DNA from: Burhinus oedicnemus
Taxonomy: Eukaryota; Chordata; Aves; Charadriiformes; Burhinidae
DNA length: 64,000 bases
Assembly (NCBI GenBank): GCA_008921705.1
Contig: VFFE01008906.1
Coordinates: forward strand, 1,331,497-1,395,496
Direction: 5' to 3'
This document shows positions 37,113-49,400 of the stretch, piece by piece. The notes below the pieces were generated by a model. That model was not told the origin of the DNA and ran no database searches. It saw only the letters and a program-made list of their open reading frames with translations. How positions within the stretch are numbered: position 1 is the stretch's first letter; the number at the start of each line of letters is the position of its first letter. A program made the position numbers and the translations under genes.

Positions 37113-40100
37113 TGGGGATGTCAGGCTGAGATTTACTCTAGCTAGAAGAAAAAGGTATGGGTTTTTCTCAGCTCAGCTTCCAGTGGTCAGAGGTCTGTCA
37201 CAATGCTACCAATGTTTGCATCTTCCACTTTAGGACTGTCTTTGCTAGAAAACTAGCTAATTACCAGACTATAGAATTAAGGGGTCATGTTAAGCATGGA
37301 ATAAATCAATTTAGAGACATATAGTGACAAGCTGTGTAATAGGCCCCAAGTAAAGTACTAGTGTTAGGCAAATTAAATGCCCAGAAACAGCCAGTTCTCA
37401 GTCATAAAAATACTTGTAAAAATCTACTGAGGGTTAATTTATTCACATGTTTCTAGATCATGAAAATGTCTCAGATTTTAGCATGACTGGTTTAAAGTTT
37501 CAGGCTGGAGATCCAGTGATTGTCATTGTCTATTAATTCTTTTCTAGCACACAAGGTGGGAGCAAAACCAAGGCTATGATGTGACTTATTTTAGATAATC
37601 AATAGAGCTTTATAAAGAAACAATGGCTAGTCTAGCAAAGGCTGAACTTCAGCGCTGAACTTGACTGCTCAAATAACAACTTCTCAAAAAAGCTAATTCT
37701 CAGCAAAATGCAGACTGTTTTTACTAGCTGCTCTGTAGGTGCTCTTTTTCACGTTGTGTTAATTCATTCTGGGATGTATCCTTTCTGTCCTGTTTATAAT
37801 TTTCAAATCTCTATCAGGGAAATTCATTTTACATCAGCTCTAAGTAAACCTTAACTTTTGCTATTCTTCTTAGTATATGCTGAGAACTGTTGATTATGAT
37901 TAAGAGATATTGTGATTAGATGAGGTGTCCAATTTGAAGGCAGTCAGGGGTTTTTAGCAAGGTTGTGACTAGCTTTCATTTGATGTGACTCTTTGGTAAT
38001 CACTGATGGCTCTTTGCTTGTCTGTAGTAAAGCTACCACACATGGTAAAAATACCATGATGTTACCTTGCTGTGCATTTCAGTTGGTGAACACAAGCCAC
38101 TTCTGTGCTACAGCTGCATCTATTAAAGGACAACATCATTTATGCATCCAAAATCTTTTCAAAACATGAGCTGCAAAATGTTAGCAGTAATATTTTGGCA
38201 AAGGCTTTGCAGGGTTACACCCAATTTAAGATTCTCTATCAGTCTCCACATGACTGAGAGCACTGCAGAGAAACCAGTAAGCAAACCACAAATACTTTCT
38301 TTCAAACAAGGCCAGAGCAGAGAAAAGCAATATGACCTGTACAGTTGATAAATATGTGAAGATTTGTGAGCTGATTGTGTTAGCAGACAATGATGAGGAA
38401 AGATGAATAAATTTGATGTAATCAGAGTTATTTACAAGGTTTGTGTTCATATTAAGCAGAAGAGATATTGAAGAGGTGATAGTTTTGTCACAGATTTGAA
38501 CATCTTTTCAGCCTATCTCCTATTCATAAGCTCTAGCATTTAAGATTTGTCCACAGATGGTGAACCGTCAGGACATTTATGCAGAAACAGTACTGTACTG
38601 GTACAAAAATGCCTTGCCCTCCCCAGTTTATCACTAAGACTTCTGTAGTCCCTTCAGCATGTATTTTTAATGTTATTTTTTCTGATGGTATTTTTGCTTC
38701 TTCAATTTCAGTCACTCACACGGTTGCATCAGAGCACTCTGCATTTTCTTTTTCGAACATGGAGAAGTCCTGTTTGTTTGCCAGCTTTCAGTGAAGAGCT
38801 GGGGCACTTCTGTTGTTTCTATGGCATTTGGGAATTCATTATTGTCCCAGCTTTTCCATCCTCATTCTTTAGATCTCCAGCATTAGATTCTAGAGACATC
38901 CAGGCTAAAAACCTGTGAAGGCTGTTAGGGAGAGGAACTTTGACGTTGCTTGGAACCTAGCTGTGTTTTATGCGCCACTGTTTTTACTGGGGACAGTAGT
39001 AACTAGGGCCACTTACAGGATTTTTCTCTTTAGGGATCCTGGCTGGTATTTGCCTCTGAAGTTGTGGACCCAAAATCAGATACATTCTTTTTTTGAAGCT
39101 TTTACAAACAACTTTAAGTATTTGCCAGTGGCTGTGCTACATTTTTCTCTATCAAGAGAGTTTGGCCTTGTTTTAATCATGGGCTAGATCATATCTGTAC
39201 AGTCCAGATTTCTTGATACCTCTCAGGCATTCTCTAAGAGAGGCTTCCTTGAGACATTTCTTGTGATCCAAGCAGAAGAAAGGCTGGACTATGGTTTGTC
39301 CTGCTTTTCTGTAAGCCATTAAAAGGTTTGGAGGGGTGCTTGTCTGTAGCCATCTGAACCCCTCTGAATTCCAGGTGAACTCTGTACATCAGATTTACTG
39401 TGCGATTTCTTAGGCAGCATACAGATTTTTTTTTTTAAATTATCATTGAGATTCTACTCAAGATGTCTTCTTTTGACCTGTATGTAAACTAGTCTATAAC
39501 TTCAAGTGGGATGAGATGTTATTAACAAGAAAGTCAGCTGCATCTCACTAAATTTCAAGCCCCTTTGTTAAGCTATCAAGAACAACAAGAATTGTGCAGT
39601 TCATCCTTTTGTGTGCTAGCTCTTCCCATTTTAGGAAAGACCTTTCTAATGCAAGTGCTGTATTTGCTATGACATTTTTTTTCTTACACACATTTTATCC
39701 AAGAAATTATCTCAACTTGTTCTCAGTCCCAAAACGGCCATAGTTTTATAATCCTCCCATACAGTGAAAAGTTAACAGAGGTTATCTTTCCATCAGAGTC
39801 TCTTCTCCTTGCAGCAATCACACAGCACTTCTGAACCTTTGCTCTGTAATCTGAACAACTTCTTGGCTTGATAGTGTTTCTGATGCTCCCATCGTTTGGC
39901 TATTCATAAATTATCATTTGAATCTGTGTTTGTGTAAAATATTAAAGAACACTTCTTTTTATCCATGTGCCTTTATCTGTAAGCAGGTATTCTTTGTTTC
40001 CCTTTCTAATACTAAGTTTATCAACCAGAAGAATCAGCTGTGCATGCTGTCTGGCACCAGTTGTACGCTGAAGATGCTGAATAGCTGAACTCAATGATCT

Positions 40101-40309
40101 GAAAAGTGATTGGAGTTGGGTTAAGCATGTCCAGACATGCAAATGTGTTTATAAAAATATGCTTGCCAGTTAGAGATTACATTTAACGTTATTCACAGGG
40201 CTGTGCTTGGATGTTAAGTTTATTAGCGTAATGCTGCTGGATGCGTGATCTGTAATAGCCCTGTTCAGCTCTGGCAATTGGCTGGACTCTCTGGTGTTTC
40301 CTTTCTGTT

Positions 40310-41300
40310 TCAGCTTACACACAGAGCTACCCTGTGCGTCAGAAAGCTGGTCCAGGGAAAGAAAAGACAAGTAAAGTAATTCTCTAAGAGTGTCTCATAA
40401 GGAGCAACAGCTCCAGACAAAGTGAGCATTGCTGTACGTGCAGGAGTTGAACCCGCCTCTGATTTCCCAGCAAGAAATACAACTGTGCTTGAGCAAGTCA
40501 TTGACTGTTTGGGCTTTTCAGCATTAATGAACATTGGTGTAGAAGGTGCTCTAAATTTCCAGATGTCAATGTTTGACTTCTCAATATGCTGTTGAATCAT
40601 TGCAGATGATATCCATTTGGTGACTCTGTGGACTCTGTCAAAATCGAAGCTGAAGCAGAGATTGATGCCCAGAAGGCTGGAGAAGCCTTCATCTGCCCAT
40701 AGACTTTCCACAGAAACAAAGCACAAGACCTGCCGAGCAGCCCTCACCCATCTGTACATTTCTTGGCAGGGATGAGTTTAGACGGAAATGTGCTAGACGG
40801 CTTTCTTTTGCATCTCTTTGCCTGCGTGATTAACCACAACCAGCGTGGTGTTGGCAATGCGTAAGTCCTCGCACAGTGCTGCATATCCTGTTCTCCTCCT
40901 GTGTGCAACTGGAGGGGCGGGTGGTTGGATTCCAGCCTCATAAGCTAATCCATGGATTTCAAAGGTCTTAACGTGCCAAGTTTTTATTGGCAGCAACCTT
41001 AGATTTGAGCTGCCAGAACTAGAAATGCCTCTGAAGTCAAAGGGTACCAGAGCTCCCACTTGCACCCCACGAGCAGAGTCCTGCCTGCAATTGCCATGCC
41101 GATGTGAGAGCGATGACGACTGCTTTAGTCATGATCCTTCTCTTAGTTTAGCGTCGACTGTCTGGATCTTACTTGGCAAGTCTTATCTGTCAAGCACTGC
41201 TACTGCCGTCTTTTCTGAGCATCATTCTCCTCTGATAGCTTGTTTTCCCTTTCACCCAGTGCTGTGTATTCTGCATCAATTCATTGCTGCACCTATTTAG
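40310..41300 (-). other. Unidentified ORF-rich, less AT-rich island
   Basis: Compared with its flanks this kilobase is richer in G, C and CpG. It carries two adjacent - strand open frames of 149 codons (40310-40759) and 90 codons (40793-41065), plus overlapping smaller ones. Translations include FDFDRVHRVTKWISSAMIQQ and IANTTLVVVNHAGKEMQKK. I recognise no family. It might be a decayed processed pseudogene, an old transposon or virus-derived fragment, or simply a locally GC-richer non-coding block. No start context, splice sites or poly(A) supports a real gene. Confidence 0.3.
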
Positions 41301-42137
41301 TAGCTTTTAAATTCAGCCAGTGCACAAAGCAAAACAAAAACCCAGTGGAATTTCTCTCTCAAGGGACGGGCAAGCTGGATCTCTAAGGAAGGTGTGATGG
41401 GGGAACCGTACCTGTCTTCAGTTCCTGAACACCTGCCATGTAATAAGTGATGGTGTTTCCAGACTTTATCCTCTGGCCATTGGCCCTGGTTTTGTCCCTA
41501 ACTCTTTTTCATGCCTTGTTCCTCTGCTAGAACTTATATTCAGCAGGAATTGTGCAATTTTTTTTTTTGCAAAAAGTGCTGCATCTTAGCATGTAGTTTC
41601 CCTTGGGTCAAAATACGGAAGAATCATTTCCAGGAGGAAAAGTGTCCTGGCAAAGGCTCAGCTGTAGCAGGATGTTTTCCTACAATACAAGAGCAGGCTT
41701 CAGCAAGCGGGTAGCTGGTATCTAGTGTGTGTTCACCTGAAGAGATGAACCTGAAGGGAGACTTGTGTCCCCAGCTGCGTGCTGCTGGAAAGCCACAAGA
41801 TGTCACACCTAAACTACCAGAATGTATGTATTAATCACCGTAACGTATAAAACACTTTTGCCATCTTTCATAGGGTCATTTAATCTCGGTAGTGTAGTTA
41901 ATTAAATGTTGTAATGTTTGTACCTAGGTAAGGCCCAGGAATGGAGGAGTTAGTTAGCCAGTGTCATGGGGCAATGTTTCAAGACTAGGGTCAGGAGGAA
42001 ATGCTGCATTCCCTCGGGAATCAAATGAGGCTTGTACAAAACAATGGTAGCACAGGCACCAGGTAGCACTGAAGCATTAACTGTTTATTCAGCACATCTC
42101 TGAACTACCCCAAAACAATTGCTCTCACTGGGACTAC

Positions 42138-42156
42138 TTTTTTTTTTTTTTTTTTT
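42138..42156. repeat. 19-base T homopolymer
   Basis: A T19 run in the intergenic region is followed by a G/T-rich stretch (ggtggtggtgtggggggttttttg). Confidence 0.85.
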
Positions 42157-45026
42157 AAATAAACCCCTATTATTTGTGGTGGTGGTGTGGGGGGTTTTTT
42201 GTTATTTTTTTAATAAGAACTTAGGATTCTCATATACCACTCTTAGTGTGCTAGGAAGAGTGTTTGCTCTGCAATTAAATAGACGGATATTTATGGAGGG
42301 ACTCTCACTCTTTCTGTGAAAAAGATCATGTGTATAGTTTAACTGTTTACCAGGGGTGCTGATTCTTTGCATGGTGCCTTTCATCACTCCCTACAAATCC
42401 TTGGCCCTACTTCCACAGTGTCTTCCCTGTCAGATCTTTGCCCCTATTGTGTGTCTGTGGCTACATAATTCTGTCCATAAAGAAAAAGTTACAGAGCTGT
42501 GTCAATTCCTTAAGCTGAATGAGGAACAGCCTTTTAACTAGGAAGTCATTAATTTCCTACATTCTTTGATGCATCTTTAATTAAAGTATATTACAATGAT
42601 TGAGATAGAGCCAGCAGGTCCCTTTCAGCACTGATGCAAACACAAGTGGAATTCCTCTAGAAAAGCCAGGATTGCTTCCTGGACCAGCCCGCGTTATCCC
42701 AAGTTACAACCAGTCAGTGAGCATGGGTTAAAGAACCCTGATGAGGTGTCTGGCTTGGCAATAGGACGTCAGTCAGCTTTTAAAATTCCTCAGACAAGCT
42801 CACTCTCCTACTGGCAAAATCCTTGCAAAAGGACATGTATTCTTTAACCTCTCTGATGGAGGGGTGGTGTCTACTGATACAGGGAATAACTATTCCATTG
42901 TAGTCTGGACTTCCAGGTGTACTTACTCAGAATTAGCCATTTGGATGTTGTCTGTCCTGATTTTCACCTGTGTTTCCTTTTGTATAGACAGTTCTTTTAG
43001 ATGAGAATTTTGTATAGGCTTGTTTGTAACAGGAGAACATTTGCAAAATGTTTTCTGACAAATGATATGGTGACCATATAATCCTTTCATAGGATTGCAG
43101 TGAACTGTTGAACTTGCAAATATTTCTGCAGACTAATGGAGGTGATTGGACAAAGCGACTGCAGGCTCAGCCATACATCCCTTAGACATTGAAACCCTAA
43201 TAGTATTTTTTTTTCTTTATGAAAAAAGAAAATGCATCCAGGGTTTTGCTAACCTTGCCTAAGTAATACATACAGTAGAATATTTGTTGTATTTATAAAA
43301 TTTAAAATTTGGATTTAAAACTTACTTAACAATTTAACAATTAAAAAAAAAAAATACACAATGCTATGTGGGCATGTGCACACACATAGTAACCTGCCTC
43401 TTACCTCTCCAGTTAGAACAGAAAATCATATAATAAACAACAGACTTTTCAACCTGTTAGGAATAGGGTCAGATAGCTTGTGGAGGTAGATCTGCCAGCA
43501 GATGTATTTACTCTGAGATTTAATTAACACATTTGCAATTCTTTTCTTAAACCAAAAGAGATTGGAAATTTGTAACATAGAACAAGATGTCCAAGGAAGA
43601 GAAGAGCATGGCACAAGTTCTCCTTTATTCATAACTTCCCTTCAACCAGTCCATGAATGAAAACCATAAAGCTCACAATAACCCTAATCTTGCTGGTCCC
43701 TCAATCCTGTGGCATCATCTCAGTGTAACTAACAGCTTCCATAGGGGCAAGCAGCTCCTCCCTCTTGAGCTACAGCTGGGCACCTGAAAAGCACAGGATG
43801 AGAAAGCAAAGAGTAGAAACAAAGCTATGGATGTGTCTGGGACTGTTTATGTGACTTCCATCTAGTAAGTTCCTAACCCTAAAAGAAGTAATAGATTTGC
43901 CTTAAAGCTTGTTAACTCTGCTAGTGGTTGGGCTTTTTCTCCTGTCATGAAGCTATCATCATAGAAATTTTCTTTCTCTTCCTGTCTTACAGTGGAGTTA
44001 AATTCCCTCAAGGACATAATTCTCAGTGTGATTCTCATCCTTAAAAGAAACTGAGCTAACTACCTGTACTTACTGCAGCTTACTCTCAGTTCTTCTTCCC
44101 TCATGTCTTTGCCATGAAAGTTATCTTCTGTATCTTCCCAAATGGCTTTCATTTTTCAAGTCAGGCTTCCAAGAAACAAACCTATTTTCTTTGAAGTCTG
44201 TTGCTTGTATAAATTTATATAAAGAGCAAAATGATTTTAATTCATCCTTGTTTTGCAGGACTATCTCACTTGTTGAAACTGAACAAAAAGCAAGGTTAGG
44301 GGAAAACTGGTGGGGCTTTCACTAGGGATGGTTAATAATATCGAAGTATAGAGTCAACATTCAATTGTGGAGCATTTTGACCCTGTCAACTAAAAATGTA
44401 CTTTAATTAAAATGAGTGAAATGAGTTATTCTTGGTCCATTCCTTGCATTCCAGTCTTGCAACACAGAAACCTGAGAGTCACCAGTTCAGCCCCTGTGGA
44501 GTTCTCAACGAGAGGGGCTCTGTTGACATCTCTCTTTGACTGAAAACAGCAAAACTTTCACAGTGAACACGTAATTTCCAGTGGGCTCCAATCTTAATGC
44601 CCTTCAATTATTTTTTTTTTCTTTTTTTGATGTGCATTGGAATTATAGTGACATTTCATGTTTGGCAATGTGTTGAGTGTATTTATGAATAAACGGTGCC
44701 TTTATATGCAACAAAAATTTAACTCAGCAAAATCCATTTCCTCTGAGGAAACGAGGTATCTCCTAGTCTGTACGCTCTGGATAAAATAAGAGGTCTTATG
44801 GTAAGTGCACCAGTTTCTCTGACTTTTTTTGAAAAACTGAAGGATGTGGGGAAGCCAGTAGCACAAACAACGAGGAAACTTGGCTGCATTTGTGCATGCT
44901 GCTGCGTAGTTTACTGGGCACGCTACCTTCTGCGTTCTCCACTGGCACTAAAGGCAAGTGCTTTACAAATAGGAAAGAATTTTTTTCATAATAAAACTCA
45001 CAGCAATCTCAAAGGCAATGGGAACC

Positions 45027-45032
45027 TTTATT
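45027..45032 (-). terminator. HMCN1: Candidate HMCN1 polyadenylation signal AATAAA
   Basis: The - strand reads AATAAA here, about 1.07 kb after the HMCN1 stop. It is the first canonical signal I found on that strand. It would end the mRNA near 45.0 kb. Assigned by position only. Confidence 0.4.
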
Positions 45033-45727
45033 TTGATTATTTTCAATGTATTGACATTGTCCTTTTATGCAAACCTAACTGTAAAACACTCTTGAGATAC
45101 TGCATAGAAAATACACATAGGAAAAAACATATATACACTTTCATAAAAATAGAATACATCTTGGCAAAATTATTTGTGTACAGTGTATTGACATTATTGA
45201 ACCAAACTTACATCATCTTTGGAGAAAAATGATCCATTTGCAAAAAAACCCAAAACATTTTAACTGACTGAGTTGGGAGTACTGAAATGGATATGGTTTT
45301 GAACTAAATAAATGGCTATACCAGAATGTCAGAGTAAAAAAAAAAAAAGAACAAGTTATAAAATACCTGCTGTATAAAGTAGAAGTAGCCATGGGGTTTT
45401 TTTCCTCCAAAAAATAGTGACATCTCTAAACTTGCATGGAAATGAAATGTACCAATTCCAAATTCTACTGTAGAGTCTTTAGCTGAAAACAAACTTTTAA
45501 TATCATTTGTTTCAGCATTTGCAACCATTAGGTACAGTGGCACTTGGGTTTTTTTGAGCACACGATGTAGTATATTACAGCCCTAATTCTATAAGGTATT
45601 TGATAAGAAAAAAAAATCTAATAGATACAAAAATTGTAAAACACTTAGCAACCTTTAAAATATGTAGACCACTTGAAATTACAGGGTATTTTTTCTTCTG
45701 GTTAGGCTTTTCTTTAGTTGCTTTCAA

Positions 45728-45791
45728 CAGAGGCTGCTCCTTGCTTACTGCTTTGACCACAGAGGCTGCTCCTTGCTTACTGCTTTCACCA
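45728..45791. repeat. 32-bp tandem duplication
   Basis: Two copies (45728-45759 and 45760-45791) of a unit starting cagaggctgctccttgctta differ by one base near the end. They lie inside the inferred HMCN1 3' untranslated region. Confidence 0.9.
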
Positions 45792-46093
45792 CATACTTCA
45801 GCTCATACTTTGATTTTTCTGCTAGTTTTCAGAATAAACTGTGGAAAATGACAACTCCAGTGTAATAAATAAAGCAAATGGTAACAGGTATTCAAAGCCA
45901 TGAAACTGGAATAATGGGACTGGTTAGGCAGCCTCGGGGAAGGAGGGAAAGAGAAAAGAGCATAGCACCATTTTCAAGTTACATGGTTCACAACTGTTTG
46001 GCAGGCAGTAGAGTCAGTCTGGAAGTGGTAATACCCACCAGCATTTATGAATGTGGTTAAAATACTGCAATTACTGTCGAGTATTTTGCGTGT

Positions 46094-46460
46094 TTAATAA
46101 GGATAGGCTGACACAGCTATATAAACAATGAAAGTTGTCCGATACTCAATATTTCCATCGACGCTGTAAGATAAGGCTCTGACTCCCATGCGGTAAGTCT
46201 TTGGCTCTCGCAGCGGTCGGGTGGTGAACACAACTCCTTTCAAGTTCTCATCTCTCAGGGCAAATGGGATTGCTGGGTCCTCATCTGCCATTAAGAAAGT
46301 TGTCCTTGGGTGCATGACTTGATCATGAGTATAGGCAACCAGGCGGATCAAATCCTGACCGGCAGCTATGCCAAAGGGGAGGGAAAGGAGTTTGTATTCC
46401 AAGGCGTATGTACTCAGATCACACTCCAAGTCATTGGCCGGGCAGTTCTTCAGACAGAAC
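46094..46460 (-). CDS. HMCN1: HMCN1 terminal coding exon, fibulin-type C-terminal domain
   Basis: This 367-nt exon has acceptor GCTTATTCCTAG. It encodes [20 protein letters not shown], then a segment with [20 protein letters not shown], then [20 protein letters not shown], and ends [12 protein letters not shown] and TAA (46094-46096). This beta-sandwich-like tail is shared by hemicentins and fibulins. It is among the most conserved parts of HMCN1. Confidence 0.95.
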
Positions 46461-49400
46461 CTAGGAATAAGCAGAGCACAGGAGAAGGCATGACATTGTA
46501 AGTACTGCAATAGGTCTTAAAGGAAAAATTCTTCCCCTGTTTACACTGTTGCATAATTTAAATTTCTCTATAAAGATCAAATGCTCAGGCACTCTTTATC
46601 CATTGTTCCTCTAAAGTTGCAGCCCAGTTTAATGTCCCATTTTCCCTCAACAGGATCATCTCAGAAAGCACCAAGAGGTAATGTAAAGACACTGAATACA
46701 ATATTTGTAGTTGAAGTCAACTGTGTATGTTTTAGTGACCTTGCTCTTAAACATCAGAGTTGGAAAAATTGGTTTGAAATATATCGGGCAGCTCCATTTG
46801 AGGTGTCTGTGTGTTAGATCATAAAATAAAGAACTTGGAATGAAGAAGGGTAAAGTAAAGTTTACTTCTATTAGTCAAAAGTCAAAATAGGAGGTATCTG
46901 TTAGCTCTGCTTGTCAGTACTAACAGAGGTCAAGCAGCATTATCCATTTCAACTTAAGTGTCATTCCAGTTCCGTTTGATCACAAAAGATGGTTTCTGAC
47001 TATGAAACAAGCTATTTCCTTGAGTATATTAAAAAATTAAAAGAAATTAATATGTTTTTTCCAGAACGGGGCAACAGAGTAGCTTTAAAATAACAAAACT
47101 TACCATGAACTGTAGCATTATTTTCATGACTAAAAGCGTATTTTAAATGTTTTGAAATTGATGGCAAGTTAGGCCTTTAGAGAAGTAAGTCAGAAAACTT
47201 AGATGCAAAGGCATCCCTGTAAGTGACAAATGAATGACACTGAATCAGCAGAAAGAATCGCAGTGTGCTGCCTGCTGGCGTTCATATAGTAAAGGAACAT
47301 TCCAGTCCTATTTCCTTTTGAACTAACAGTAAAACACTGCATGGATACTGAGAGCCAGCCAGTTCACCTGCGGCCACTGGTTTATTGTTCTGCTGCAGGG
47401 GAAACAAGGAATACTGCTGCTCAAGAAACTGATGACCATCTTGAATGTCAATGCTTTAACTTTTGCTAGTATGAGCTTTACTGGTGTCAGTCAAACTTAG
47501 ATAAAGTTTCTTCTGATGAATACAGGCTAAGGATCCGAGCTTGAGGTGGGTGAAAAGGGGCTGAAAATAAAACGTACCCAGAAAGAGGCTCTCGCTGATA
47601 GTTTGGTGGACAAGGTGTGTCTATGCACTGGTAGCTTCCTCTCATGTTGAAACACATCTGATTTGATCCACAATTAATGTTCTGTTCAAGGCACTCATCA
47701 ATATCTGAATGTAAAAAACATGCAAACGATCAATTGCTGCTAGAAGAAATCAAGGGTTAAAAACTAGCTGGGTCAGTAAAGGCTGAGCAGACTGCAGAGT
47801 GTACCTCTGCACACAGTGAAATCTTTCAGAATCCAGTCTTGCTGTTTGAGACAGGAGTTCCAATAATGTGCATTTATTATTGTTGGTGTTTTATTACTGT
47901 GCAGGATGGCCTATTGTGCTAGAGCTGCCCTACAGCCACAATCCAACATAAACCATAGCTGTCTTGTCAACAGAGACTAATTAGTTCATTTTTTATGGTT
48001 TTTTTCATGTATCAGAAGATCTGACAGTACCTTTTTTTGACAGAGGTGGGTTAAGGATTGTATCGGGTTTGACCGTACAGCTACTGTCTGCCTGCCTGGA
48101 GTTAAGTGTGTAATGAGAAAACTTGAGAGAGAACATGAGAAAACTTCAGAGAACAAGAAGTTACAACTGTCTAATTTGCTGGTGTTTTATGAAGTGTTAA
48201 AATGTGAAATATAAAAACTTCTGAAACTTTAAATTTTGAATGCCGAGTCTCATACAGCAAATTCAAAGGTATGGCTTATACATGTATTGAACATGATTTG
48301 TATCTTATTTATTTACAAATACATTTCTGAACACTCAAAGGGATCTCTGTACCTTGACAGGTTTTGCCATTGGGCATAAGGCGATAACCAGACGGACAAG
48401 TACACTGGTAACTTCCTAGGGTGTTTCTACATTCATGTTGACAGGTATCTCTGGTTTCACATTCATCTATGTCTGCGGAAAGAAACATGAACACGTACAC
48501 ATCAGGATTATTTGAACCTGGTATTGAACCAAGGTATTTTTTGTCCTAGTTATATACAAGCATATGGACAGAGTTGGTGGAAGTTGTGTGGATCTTGTTT
48601 TCTGATGGAGTTGAATGTCTAAGACTAGCAAGTCTTTTCACACCTTACCTGTGCCATTCCTTAAAACTTTTTTATAACAATTAAAGTCCTCACCTCTTTT
48701 GATGGCAGCCATAATCTGTATTCTAGCTGGAGAGACAAGTCCTGATACAGAGCTCTGGGAAGAAAGGGGGACGTGCAATCTGTATACATCAACAAGGCTA
48801 TACAAACACAGTCTTGCCCCAGAAATCAGGCTGAGCTGCCTGATAATAAGGTTTTAGGCAATATGATTAGGAAATGCCCAGTTTAGATATCTCGTCAGTG
48901 GAAGCCTTGACAGTGGGGGAGTTGTTCTTACAGTTAATCCCTCCTCAGGCAAAGCTGTTTCCCTTCCAAACTGATCTTCCTCATGCCATGGGGATGAATT
49001 AAGCTCAGTATTTGGGAAGATTATCAATAAATGCTCTTAACTTTTTTTTTTTTTTAAATTCCCTCTCAAATATAGAAGTACCAGACCACTTTACGTAAAA
49101 TTTTCAAAGCAGACTAGTGTGATTTAGACACAGATCATATATAGTTATCATTTCTTTTGAAACATCTGCCTAATTCAGGAGAACAACAGAGATCCTACTG
49201 AAGCTAGTCTCATGCAAGAGTTAAGACTTGCACGATTAAAACAGTGGGAAGAAGCTTCCCCTCTCTTCATCTGATTTACAGGGGTTGCATTAGATAAAAA
49301 TGCAAACACAGAAGAGAAACAGATGTGACTGTAGAAATTTACAGTATGTTGTTCTCAAATCCTCATGGTTGTCTATTGAAAGAACTTTCTTTAAAACAAA

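Larger units (their letters stand above)
20481..45000. other. Intergenic stretch between PRG4 and HMCN1
   Basis: About 24.5 kb of mostly AT-rich DNA separates the PRG4 promoter from the HMCN1 3' end. Every ORF is short (under 150 codons), lacks recognisable domains and is not flanked by convincing splice sites in register with others. No tRNA, rRNA, intact transposon or LTR pair was recognised. Distal regulatory elements for PRG4 could sit here, but none can be named from sequence alone. Items that stand out are entered separately. Confidence 0.6.

Noticed and set aside
44798..45232. 144-codon + strand ORF beside the HMCN1 3' end
   Set aside because: No recognisable domain; its tail is AT-driven Ile/Lys/Leu/Tyr composition, it overlaps the inferred HMCN1 3' end in antisense, and it has no promoter or splice support.
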